The translations under genes were made by a program, and so were the position numbers. The notes below the pieces were generated by a model. It saw only the letters and a program-made list of their open reading frames with translations. It was not told the origin of the DNA and did not search any database. From Ferruginibacter albus (lineage in GTDB: Bacteria > Bacteroidota > Bacteroidia > Chitinophagales > Chitinophagaceae): a stretch of DNA of 64,000 nt. The DNA lies in assembly GCF_020042285.1 (NCBI RefSeq), contig NZ_CP083388.1, forward strand, positions 2,258,001 to 2,322,000, given 5' to 3'. Below are positions 52,876 to 62,141 of this stretch, piece by piece (the first letter of the stretch is position 1; each line of letters starts with the position of its first letter).

Positions 52876-53355
52876 TTATTGAAAATTCGGAATTGACGGA
52901 TTCATTACCCACATCACTATCATTGCTATAATTCCTCCTAATAACATCAAAGGGAAAAAGAGCTTTATCTGTTTGGCTGTTTGAAATTTTAATAATCCGG
53001 GATGGCGTTCCAGAAATTCAGCTCCATTTTGAAAATAAATCCATTTGATACTTAATGTCCATAATAACACTATCGAGAAATGAAATATTAAAACGATAGG
53101 ATTCATCTGCCGGGGAGCAAAAAAATCGAAAACACTCTTTGTTAATCCGCTTAAATTACCAATACCTATTATTACCCATGGAATATTGCCATAGAAAATA
53201 ATGCCTTTGAAAAGTTTTTCATAACCTTCTTCTAATTCCGGGTTGGCAGCAATATAGCTTTTTGATTTTGATTTAAGGGTAAGAGCATTGGCAATTGTAA
53301 CCATTATAAAAATTATCCAGGTTTGCTTAAATATTAGTTCTAAAAAGATTCGCAT
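52876..53355 (-). CDS. Membrane protein, unknown
   Basis: A 159-aa protein with about four hydrophobic helices: residues near 7-25, 50-72, 86-108 and 130-150. The start was moved to ATG 53355 (MRIFLELIFKQTW) because a longer frame would use a TTG inside a repeat. No conserved motif is recognised. It sits between the signal-peptidase-like lipoprotein and the 53391 gene, same strand. Confidence 0.6.
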   Translation of the reverse strand: MRIFLELIFKQTWIIFIMVTIANALTLKSKSKSYIAANPELEEGYEKLFKGIIFYGNIPWVIIGIGNLSGLTKSVFDFFAPRQMNPIVLIFHFSIVLLWTLSIKWIYFQNGAEFLERHPGLLKFQTAKQIKLFFPLMLLGGIIAMIVMWVMNPSIPNFQ

Positions 53356-53390
53356 TTTTGTAAAGTTAAGAACCAAGGCGAAGCCATTAC

Positions 53391-53876
53391 TTATATTTTT
53401 GTCTTTGTAAAAGAGCGAACTTCCACTTCAACGCTCTTAAGCCTTTCTACTTCTTCTGCAAATTGTTTTTCATCAAGTATGATTAAATCAATATTAGTCA
53501 GCCCCATTGGTCCAAAATTATTTTCCGTCAAGTAATAGCCATTTGATAATTTAATAAACGCCGAATGATCAAAATCAATCTCATTGTTATAGTAGCTAAA
53601 ATAAAAATCTACAATTTTTTGTTCTACAAAAAACTTCTTTGCTTTTTCATTAACAGGTTCTCCTGTGTCGAACATCGTTTTAAAGAAATTTAGATTGTCT
53701 TGTGTCAACTCCAGATAATCTTCCCTATCAAAATGTGGAATATCAATAATTTTATCGTTTGAAAGCTTAATATAGGAGTGAAAAGCTTGCATCCCATATT
53801 CGTTTTCCGGAACATAATGATATCTTAGTTCCAAAATCTCTTGCCCAATTAGCTCTGATAATTTTAAGGTATCCAT
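53391..53876 (-). CDS. Hypothetical cytoplasmic protein
   Basis: A 161-aa protein, started at ATG 53876 (MDTLKLSELIGQEILELRYHY), where coding-like sequence begins; an upstream extension of 54 residues looks non-coding and runs through repeat-like sequence. The body has LSNDKIIDIPHFDREDYLEL, SYYNNEIDFDHSAFIKLSNGYYLTENNFGPMG and a Lys/Glu-rich end. No signal peptide and no known family. It is divergent from the lipoprotein gene at 54045. Confidence 0.55.
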   Translation of the reverse strand: MDTLKLSELIGQEILELRYHYVPENEYGMQAFHSYIKLSNDKIIDIPHFDREDYLELTQDNLNFFKTMFDTGEPVNEKAKKFFVEQKIVDFYFSYYNNEIDFDHSAFIKLSNGYYLTENNFGPMGLTNIDLIILDEKQFAEEVERLKSVEVEVRSFTKTKI

Positions 53877-53984
53877 ATAGGTGCTCAAGTATTTAATGTA
53901 GTTTCGCAAAGATCGAAATAATATAAATATCGAAATACAAATAGCACGAAAGATGAGAACATCTATGTATACATTTGTTTCTAC

Positions 53985-54020
53985 AATGCCTCGATCCCTG
54001 TCTTCACATCCTAGGCGAAG
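53985..54020. repeat. Hairpin repeat family 4, copy 5
   Basis: It contains AATGCCTCGATCC, TGTCTTCACATCC and TAGGCGAAG. The blocks match copy 1 and copy 6, with diverged arms. It lies between divergent small genes. Confidence 0.5.
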
Positions 54021-54044
54021 AAATCTGCCAAAAAACAATAAAAA

Positions 54045-54485
54045 ATGAGTAGAAATTTATTTGCCTTAGTATCTATATTTTTTATAGCCTTTCTCTTTTC
54101 TTGTGTAAAACATCAAAAAAAATCTAATTCTGTAATTGGTAAATGGAAAATATTATCGGCACATATTGTAAAAGATTATGTTTCTTTTGCCGATTCTGTG
54201 CCTAAGTATACTCGATTTATTAAGGATTCAATAGTAAGCGATTCAGTTATAGTAGAATTTAAAAAGGATAGCACTTTAAGTTATTTTGACGCCACTTTAA
54301 ATAAAAAATCTCCTATTCAAAAATTTGTGTTTGTAGGCGAAAATGCAATATTACAATTCCATGTACGCGATACAGATCACTTTTTAATCGATGGAGATAC
54401 GTTATTACTTTGGAAAGTAAGAAAATATCCAAGCAGGTTTACTAGCGATTCAATAATGGCAAAAATGCTACGTATAAAAAACTAA
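54045..54485 (+). CDS. Small putative lipoprotein, unknown
   Basis: A 146-aa predicted lipoprotein (FLFSC, Cys20). The mature part is a short beta-rich domain: SVIGKWKILSAHIVKDY (a GKW start like small lipocalin-type domains), DSVIVEFKKDSTLSYFD and KFVFVGENAILQFHVRDTDHFLIDGDTLLLWKV. The pattern GKWxi...VeFkkDgtl resembles the lipocalin_4-like proteins of Bacteroidota. Function unknown. A hairpin repeat follows its stop by 18 bp. Confidence 0.65.
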   Translation: MSRNLFALVSIFFIAFLFSCVKHQKKSNSVIGKWKILSAHIVKDYVSFADSVPKYTRFIKDSIVSDSVIVEFKKDSTLSYFDATLNKKSPIQKFVFVGENAILQFHVRDTDHFLIDGDTLLLWKVRKYPSRFTSDSIMAKMLRIKN

Positions 54486-54502
54486 CTCCACCATGGTCTC
54501 CA

Positions 54503-54539
54503 ATGCCTTGGTTCATGTCTTAACGAACCATTTCTAATA
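54503..54539. repeat. Hairpin repeat family 4, copy 6
   Basis: It reads AATGCCTTGGTTCATGTC and TTAACGAACCATTTC, closely matching copy 1 read on the opposite strand. The GGTTC/GAACC arms pair. It lies between the lipoprotein and oxyR 3' ends. Confidence 0.6.
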
Positions 54540-54643
54540 GCCAATCATATATACATTTGAGAACACCATCCAAATTGAAGAGATTGATTGATGCGAATGA
54601 TCCATGGGACACGACCAAAGCAAAGAAAAAATATTTCATCGCT

Positions 54644-55588
54644 TTATGCCAAATTCAACGCTGTAACCTTTACATTTTGCATCGCTAATGCTTCTGCCGG
54701 CAGCTTGCCGACTATTTCTTCTTTTAAATTTTCCACCAACTTCTTCCTTGGAAAGTTTACAGAAGTTACAATACTTATTTCCCTAACCGGTTTAGGATTG
54801 GCAAACTCACGAATGTTTTTCTTTTGCGCAGGTTTTAAGTTTTGCACCGCCAGCTTGGGCACAATCGTAATACCATGATGCTTATCTACCAAATTCACCA
54901 ATGTTTCAATGCTGCCTGCTTCGTAATGCAAGTTTTCAGTAGCAACATTCTTTTTCTTTAGTTCGCACAAATTAAAAATCTGATTACGCAAACAATGTCC
55001 TTCTTCTAATAGCCATAAATGATTCAGGTTGATCTCTTTTGGCAACAGGTATTTTTTCTGCGGCAGCTTTTCGCTTTTGGTGGCATACACAAAAAACTCT
55101 TCAAAAAATAAATGCGTCTCTAATAACAGTGCATCATTCAAAGGAGTTGCCAGTAAGCCAATGTCCAGTTCATTTGTTTTTAGCTTAATGATTATTTCAT
55201 CCGTTATCATCTCTTTTACAAATATTTTCAAATGCGGGTAACGTGCCGTAAACGATCTTATAAATAAGGGTAATAGTGATGATGCTAGTGTTGGAATAAT
55301 TCCGATGTGCAACTCTCCTGTTATCTCTCCTTTCAACTCTGCCGCAAATGCTTTTAAATGATTGGCTTCTGCCAATATCTGTCGTGCCCGCAAAATAATA
55401 GCCTCCCCGTTTTTGGTAGGTGTAATGGGTTGTTTGGTGCGGTCAAATATTTTAACGCCGAGTTCTTCTTCCAGCTTTTGTATCATCATGCTCAAGGTTG
55501 GTTGAGTTACAAAACATTTCTCTGCAGCCTTGGCAAAATGCCGGTAAGTGTCTAAAGCAACAGTATATTCCAGCTGTGTTATCGTCAT
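54644..55588 (-). CDS. oxyR: Hydrogen peroxide-sensing regulator OxyR
   Basis: A 314-aa LysR-family regulator. The winged helix is MTITQLEYTVALDTYRHFAKAAEKCFVTQPTLS. The redox pair Cys199 and Cys208 is in EEGHCLRNQIFNLCEL, at exactly the numbers of E. coli OxyR. Peroxide oxidises the pair to a disulfide that remodels the effector domain and turns on defence genes. It is divergent from katG; an OxyR half-site overlaps its own start codon, so self-control is likely. Confidence 0.94.
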   Translation of the reverse strand: MTITQLEYTVALDTYRHFAKAAEKCFVTQPTLSMMIQKLEEELGVKIFDRTKQPITPTKNGEAIILRARQILAEANHLKAFAAELKGEITGELHIGIIPTLASSLLPLFIRSFTARYPHLKIFVKEMITDEIIIKLKTNELDIGLLATPLNDALLLETHLFFEEFFVYATKSEKLPQKKYLLPKEINLNHLWLLEEGHCLRNQIFNLCELKKKNVATENLHYEAGSIETLVNLVDKHHGITIVPKLAVQNLKPAQKKNIREFANPKPVREISIVTSVNFPRKKLVENLKEEIVGKLPAEALAMQNVKVTALNLA

Positions 55589-55601
55589 AGATAAAAACTA
55601 T
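55587..55601. promoter_or_regulatory. OxyR half-site
   Basis: ATAGATAAAAACTAT fits ATAGnTnnnAnCTAT at every fixed position. Its left end overlaps the oxyR start codon; its right end is 20 bp before the -33 element of katG. The expected second half-site 22 bp on is poor. It is placed as for a class I activator at katG and for repression at oxyR. Confidence 0.7.
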
Positions 55602-55604
55602 TAG

Positions 55605-57932
<2,328 letters not shown>

Positions 57933-57959
57933 GACAGCCAATGGAGAACCATTAAACAT

Positions 57960-57990
57960 AAAGGAGAGCAGTTGCTCTCCTTTTATTTTT
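57960..57990 (+). terminator. Rho-independent terminator of katG
   Basis: Stem AAAGGAGAGCA / TGCTCTCCTTT with a two-base centre (a four-base loop is more likely), then TTATTTTTAT, 28 bp after the katG stop. Confidence 0.9.
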
Positions 57991-58001
57991 ATGTAATAAA
58001 C

Positions 58002-58078
58002 TATAGTTCTTTATTCAGCTTTGTTGTGTCACTCACTTGTACGGCTTATTAATAATGAGCTTTATTGAAGTGTAACCA
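58002..58078 (+). repeat. Dispersed repeat family 2, copy d
   Basis: It reads TAGTTCTTTATTCAGC, TTGTTGTGTCACTCACTTG, TACGGC and GAGCTTTATTGAAGTGTAA. It is the best match to copy a and lies between convergent katG and SRPBCC gene ends. Confidence 0.75.
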
Positions 58079-58091
58079 TAATGATCAATTA

Positions 58092-58541
58092 TTACGCATC
58101 CGGAATTTGAGGTTCTACTAATTTTTTCAATTTCTCTAAAGACTCCTGCCAGCCTAAATAGCACGCTTCAACAGGAATTGCTTCAGGAATTCCTTCCTGT
58201 ATAATTTTTAATTCTGTGCCAACAGAAACTTTTTTAAACCAAACAGAAGTATTCATTTCTCCGGGTAAGTTGGGATCATCAAACTTATCAATGTATTTAA
58301 TAAATTCATTAGGCTTTATCTCCAGGTATTCTCCTCCAAAAGATTGCTTGCTGCCGGTAGAGAAATTAGTAAAAGACATTTTATACCTACCTCCTACACG
58401 AAAATCCATTTGCTGTACTTCTGCAAAAAAACCGTAAGGAGGTAACCATGCCAGAAACGCACCCGGCGTTGTAAATGCACGATATACTTTTTCTGGGCTA
58501 GCACTAAGCACACGATGTAATGTTACAGTATGATTTGACAT
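58092..58541 (-). CDS. SRPBCC (AHSA1-like) domain protein
   Basis: A 149-aa protein of the SRPBCC fold: HTVTLHRVLSASPEKVYRAFTTPGAFLAWLPPYGF, DFRVGGRYKMSF and EYLEIKPNEFIKYIDKF, then the C-terminal helix YLGWQESLEKLKKLVE. It is a different subgroup from the four near 4 kb and lacks the CxxxC motif. No regulator gene is adjacent. Ligand unknown. It faces the katG gene tail. Confidence 0.85.
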   Translation of the reverse strand: MSNHTVTLHRVLSASPEKVYRAFTTPGAFLAWLPPYGFFAEVQQMDFRVGGRYKMSFTNFSTGSKQSFGGEYLEIKPNEFIKYIDKFDDPNLPGEMNTSVWFKKVSVGTELKIIQEGIPEAIPVEACYLGWQESLEKLKKLVEPQIPDA

Positions 58542-58719
58542 ATAATTAAAGTTTTATTCCTACTCTTATGGCTTTTCGGTTACGCCCGTTTAATGGTAGC
58601 TGCTCCTGAATGGTGTGTCGGAAAAACCATGCCATATTAAAATTGATATAGCAGGCGCTTTTCGAATAAACCGGGAAAAACGCAACAAAAAGCAAATGGA
58701 TAATTTTATGATGTATTTA

Positions 58720-59229
58720 TTAAATTGTTTGAATAAAGATTTCTAAATCAGTTGCTTCTCCTTCAAAACGTTTGCCGTCTATAAAAAAAGTAGGTGTTTT
58801 ATTTACACCACTTCGGAGACCGGTATAAAAATCATCATCTATCTTTTTAATAAGCATTTCATCTTCCATATCGGCGGCAAACTTTTCTACATTTAATAGC
58901 AAGTCTTCTGCTCTTTGTAAAATATGTTTATGCAATTGATGTCTTTGGTCGGTAAATAAAGAATGATGCATTTCCCAAAACTTATTTTGCCTGCCTGCTG
59001 CTTCTGCAGCCTGCGAAGCAATTCTTGCTGAAGGATGGATCTTAGATAACGGAAAATTGCGGAATACAAACTTTATTTGGCTACCATGATCTTCCAATAA
59101 CTTTTCCAATACAGGATATGCTGCACCACAAAAAGGACATTGATAGTCGCCATACTCCACCAATTCAATGCGTCCATCGAGATTGCCTTTTATGTGGTCA
59201 CCTTCGTGTACCGGCTTTCTTAATTCCAT
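58720..59229 (-). CDS. Cytoplasmic DsbA-like thioredoxin-fold protein, CPFC
   Basis: A 169-aa protein with a DsbA-type fold and no signal peptide. The active site is YGDYQCPFCGAAYPV (Cys31, Cys34), and the cis-Pro is in NKTPTFFIDG. The mid part has a helical insert. It resembles the DsbA-like domain sometimes attached to transporters. It is a paralogue of the gene at 59417 with a similar start (EGDHIKGN...). It may reduce or protect thiols under peroxide stress; that is inference from the oxidative-stress neighbours. Confidence 0.85.
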   Translation of the reverse strand: MELRKPVHEGDHIKGNLDGRIELVEYGDYQCPFCGAAYPVLEKLLEDHGSQIKFVFRNFPLSKIHPSARIASQAAEAAGRQNKFWEMHHSLFTDQRHQLHKHILQRAEDLLLNVEKFAADMEDEMLIKKIDDDFYTGLRSGVNKTPTFFIDGKRFEGEATDLEIFIQTI

Positions 59230-59280
59230 ATAATTTTATTAACTGATTCTCCGATGTAGCAAAGTAATCTAATTTAACCG

Positions 59281-59377
59281 CCGCTTTAGATATGCTTGCA
59301 ACGTTTCGGCAAACTCAACATGACAAGCATATCTAAAAGCTGTCAGTCTGAGCTTGTCGAAGACGGGCTTTTAAAAT
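59281..59377. repeat. Hairpin-forming dispersed repeat, family 1, copy b
   Basis: The outer arms are GCTTTAGATATGCTTG (59283-59298) and CAAGCATATCTAAAAGC (59324-59340), followed by TGTCAGTCTGAGCTTGTCG and AAGACGGG. In copy a (5642-5760) the arms carry ATGGATG / CATCCACAT in place of ATGCTTG / CAAGCAT, so both sides changed together. It lies between the two DsbA-like genes. Confidence 0.85.
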
Positions 59378-59416
59378 ACTCTATCGACTTCCCACATCCA
59401 AGAAAGTCAGATTTTA

Positions 59417-59938
59417 TTAATTAGTTTCAGTACTTTCTCTAAGCAATTGTAGCAAGTTGTCTGCGCCTCCATCAAACTTTTTCCCATTTATAAAAAAAGA
59501 AGGCGTGCCATTTACACCGCTGCGAATCCCGCTTTCAAAATCGGCATCTATCCTATTGGCCAAGTCTTCTTCTTCCAAATCGTTGGCAAACTTATCCATA
59601 TCCAAACCTAAAGACGTAGCACGTTGCAATAGATCTTTTGTATGTAAATGTGACTGATCATTATAGATAGCATCATGCATTTCCCAAAACTTTCCTTGCA
59701 AAGCAGCCGCTTCTGCTGCTAATGCAGCAATACGTGCAGATGGATGAATTTCTGATAAAGGAAAATTGCGAAACACAAATTTCACTTGGCTTCCAAACTC
59801 TTTCATCATTTCATTTAATACAGGATATGCAGCGCCGCAATACGGGCATTGATAATCGCCATACTCTACAATTTCTAATGTTGCTTTTAAATTTCCTTTG
59901 GCATGATCTTTTTCATTTATGGCGGGATGTAAACTCAT
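59417..59938 (-). CDS. Cytoplasmic DsbA-like thioredoxin-fold protein, CPYC
   Basis: A 173-aa paralogue of the 58720 gene. The active site is YGDYQCPYCGAAYPV (Cys31, Cys34) with cis-Pro in NGTPSFFINGKKFDGG. No signal peptide. The two copies differ in the dipeptide between the cysteines (PF or PY), which affects redox potential in this family. The repeat element between them may have entered after duplication. It is 47 bp from the peroxiredoxin gene, same strand. Confidence 0.85.
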   Translation of the reverse strand: MSLHPAINEKDHAKGNLKATLEIVEYGDYQCPYCGAAYPVLNEMMKEFGSQVKFVFRNFPLSEIHPSARIAALAAEAAALQGKFWEMHDAIYNDQSHLHTKDLLQRATSLGLDMDKFANDLEEEDLANRIDADFESGIRSGVNGTPSFFINGKKFDGGADNLLQLLRESTETN

Positions 59939-59985
59939 TGCTTTTATTTTACAAGATTATTATTCAAATCGTTTATTAGAACGAC

Positions 59986-60450
59986 TTATCCAATTGTCAC
60001 CAGTGATTCCAATGCATCCAAAATACCATCTGCACCCGGATTAATAGCTGTTGGCGATACATAAGACCAGGCAATTACACCGGCCTTATTGATAACAAAT
60101 AATGCTCTTTTACATTCGCCCTCGTCCTCATCGTACACACCGTATTTTTTTGCTACTGCTCCTTTAGGTTCAAAATCTGCCAGTAATGGAAAATGCAAAT
60201 TCCTGCTTTGCTCAAAAGCAAAATGACACCATTTGCTATCTACCGAAATGCCAAATATTTCCGCATCATACTTTTTAAAGAAGGGCAATGTTTCATTGTA
60301 CAAGGCCATTTGGTCGCTGCACACGGGACTCCAATCGGCAGGATAAAAAGCAAGAATAACATTTCGTCCTTTAAATTCAGACAAGGTAATTTTTTGATCG
60401 GGCGTTGCGTAGAGTGTAAAATCGGGAGCAACTTCGCTTGGTTGAAGCAT
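59986..60450 (-). CDS. Peroxiredoxin, AhpC/TSA type
   Basis: A 154-aa peroxidase reducing peroxides through a peroxidatic cysteine, Cys44 in YPADWSPVCSDQMAL, the AhpC/Bcp-like pattern. Cys75 (SKWCHFAFEQ) or Cys113 could be a resolving partner. No signal peptide; acts in the cytoplasm. It is upstream of the two DsbA-like genes on the same strand, which may regenerate it; this is inference. Confidence 0.9.
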   Translation of the reverse strand: MLQPSEVAPDFTLYATPDQKITLSEFKGRNVILAFYPADWSPVCSDQMALYNETLPFFKKYDAEIFGISVDSKWCHFAFEQSRNLHFPLLADFEPKGAVAKKYGVYDEDEGECKRALFVINKAGVIAWSYVSPTAINPGADGILDALESLVTIG

Positions 60451-60494
60451 GAGTTATTTTGTTTGACGTTATGTATTATTAATGTATTCGCTTG

Positions 60495-61262
60495 CTAATT
60501 TTCTACTCCTTTTACAGCACTTAATATCACCTCTAAAACTTCTTTGGAATGAGACAGCATTGCCACATGCGAAGATTCCAACACAGTTGTTTTTGCATTC
60601 GCTCTTTTTGCCATCAACTTTTCTAATTCAGGATTAATGCATTTATCTTCTGCTGATACAACATACCAGGAAGGTTTGATTTTCCATGCCACATTTGTAC
60701 AAACATCTGCAAACAAACTATAAAAAGCAGGTGGCTGAACAGCATATATTTCGTTTTGTTCCTTTGCTGTTAAATCGCCTGCAAATGCTTTACTAACGCC
60801 TTCTTTAGATAAGGTTAAGAATCCATTTGCATTTTCAAGAAATTTTGAAAGTTCGGTTTCGGGCGCTTTTTTGCCAAGAGAACCTACCGTTTCTCCGTTA
60901 TCAGGTGCAAAAGCTGAAATATAAACCAGCGCTTTAACACGTGGGTCTACTCCCGCTTCAGTAATTACGAAGCCACCCCAGGAATGCCCCACCAATACAA
61001 CATCACCTTTTGCTCTGTCGATAGCTCTTTTGGTAGCAGCAACATCGTCTGCTAATGACGTTGTTGGATTTTGCACACAAATTACATTGTAACCCTTTTC
61101 AATAAGTGGTGTAATTACTTTTAACCAGCAAGAGCCATCTGCCCACAAGCCATGCACAAATACAATAGTTGGTTTGGCTTTGGATGAATCAGTTTTTTGG
61201 GCAAAACTGTTTGATAGAACGATTGTCATCAAATAAAATAGAAGAATAGATAATTTTTTCAT
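60495..61262 (-). CDS. Exported alpha/beta hydrolase
   Basis: A 255-aa exported enzyme (signal peptide ending NSFAQ). Motifs are VFVHGLWADGS (oxyanion), GHSWGGFVI (nucleophile Ser), ED in VSAEDKCINPE and His in ESSHVAMLSH. The segment WADGSCWLKVI is shared with EstC-like esterases. The triad is complete; the substrate is unknown. It stands in the oxidative-stress row between the peroxiredoxin and dps genes, on the same strand. Confidence 0.85.
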   Translation of the reverse strand: MKKLSILLFYLMTIVLSNSFAQKTDSSKAKPTIVFVHGLWADGSCWLKVITPLIEKGYNVICVQNPTTSLADDVAATKRAIDRAKGDVVLVGHSWGGFVITEAGVDPRVKALVYISAFAPDNGETVGSLGKKAPETELSKFLENANGFLTLSKEGVSKAFAGDLTAKEQNEIYAVQPPAFYSLFADVCTNVAWKIKPSWYVVSAEDKCINPELEKLMAKRANAKTTVLESSHVAMLSHSKEVLEVILSAVKGVEN

Positions 61263-61319
61263 TTTTTGATATTTAGTAATGATTCAATTTTTGTATTGCA
61301 GCATAGCTGAAAACAATTT

Positions 61320-61790
61320 TTATTTAAGATGTGAACGCAGAAACCAAGCCATCTTTTCATGTTCCTGCATTAATCCTGTAATAAAATCGCTGGTACCTAC
61401 ATCTCCTAGTTCATTGGCAAAGCGATTTATGTTTTCTCTTAAATGAATAATAATGCTTTCATGATCATTCAACAATTCCGTAATAAAACCTTTGCTGTCA
61501 TTAGCACTTCTGTTTTGCTCTGTTAAATGCGTAAGGCTTAAAAAAGATTGCAAGGTTGCAGGTGAATAATGACCTAAGGTTCTGATACGTTCTGCAACGC
61601 TATCCACCAATTCATCCAATTGGCCAAACTGTTGTTCAAAAAAAACATGCTTGGTATGAAAATCGATTCCTTCAATATTCCAATGAGCATTTCTCGTTTT
61701 AGTATAAAGCACATATTCATCTGCTAAAATTTTTGATAGTTCTACAGCAACGGTTTGGCGGTTGGTGTCGGTAATTCCAATGGTTGTCAT
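61320..61790 (-). CDS. dps: Dps-family DNA protection / ferritin-like protein
   Basis: A 156-aa Dps protein that forms a 12-mer, oxidises ferrous iron with peroxide and protects DNA. The ferroxidase ligands are conserved: His36 in RNAHWNIEG, His48 in HTKHVFFEQ, Asp63 and Glu67 in DELVDSVAERI. Length is normal. Location near oxyR, katG and peroxiredoxin genes matches a peroxide regulon. The upstream ATAGTTAGAATGGCT (61839-61853) is only a partial match to an OxyR site. Confidence 0.94.
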   Translation of the reverse strand: MTTIGITDTNRQTVAVELSKILADEYVLYTKTRNAHWNIEGIDFHTKHVFFEQQFGQLDELVDSVAERIRTLGHYSPATLQSFLSLTHLTEQNRSANDSKGFITELLNDHESIIIHLRENINRFANELGDVGTSDFITGLMQEHEKMAWFLRSHLK

Positions 61791-62090
61791 TTTTACTGTT
61801 TTAAGTGTTATATATTGTTAAAGTAATTGTTATAAAAGATAGTTAGAATGGCTGATATTATTACTATACTATTGTAAGTTTAATCCAGCCGTAACATTGT
61901 CAATTCTTTTCGGTTAGTAACCAACAATGTACACGAAAGTTTTAAGTGGAAAATGACTTTTTGATATTTGTCATTCGATATTAACTCTTTAAAGCAATAT
62001 TCTGAGAGCGCTTTATTTTCTTATATCAATAAAAAGGAACTGTATCTATATAGGTTTAATTGATTGAGCTAAGAAAGATGAGTAAAATAA
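61791..62090. other. Upstream region of dps, no gene seen
   Basis: This 300-bp stretch has no convincing reading frame. It holds the partial OxyR-like site at 61839-61853, AT-rich sequence, and no clear -33/-7 pair for dps on the minus strand that I can trust. Confidence 0.5.
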
Positions 62091-62121
62091 AAAACCGCAC
62101 CAGGTAAGATGCGGCTTTTAT
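62091..62121 (-). terminator. Terminator of the TonB-dependent receptor gene
   Basis: The stem CCGCA / TGCGG (62095-62099 and 62110-62114) is extended by flanking A/T pairs. Read on the minus strand, GCCGCATC...GGTGCGG is followed by TTTTTTATTTT. Confidence 0.75.
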
Positions 62122-62141
62122 TTTTGAATAGCTATGCTATC

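Noticed and set aside
48428..54539. Possible integron cassette array with attC sites
   Set aside because: Gene orientations are mixed, no integrase is present, and the hairpins lack the R/L box pattern (GTTRRRY and RYYYAAC with spacers) of attC sites.
54486..54643. Short frames between the lipoprotein and oxyR ends
   Set aside because: Only repeat-derived sequence and AT-rich DNA; no start with a plausible product.
61839..61853. OxyR site upstream of dps
   Set aside because: Only the left arm fits; the right arm lacks CTAT. Too weak to call.
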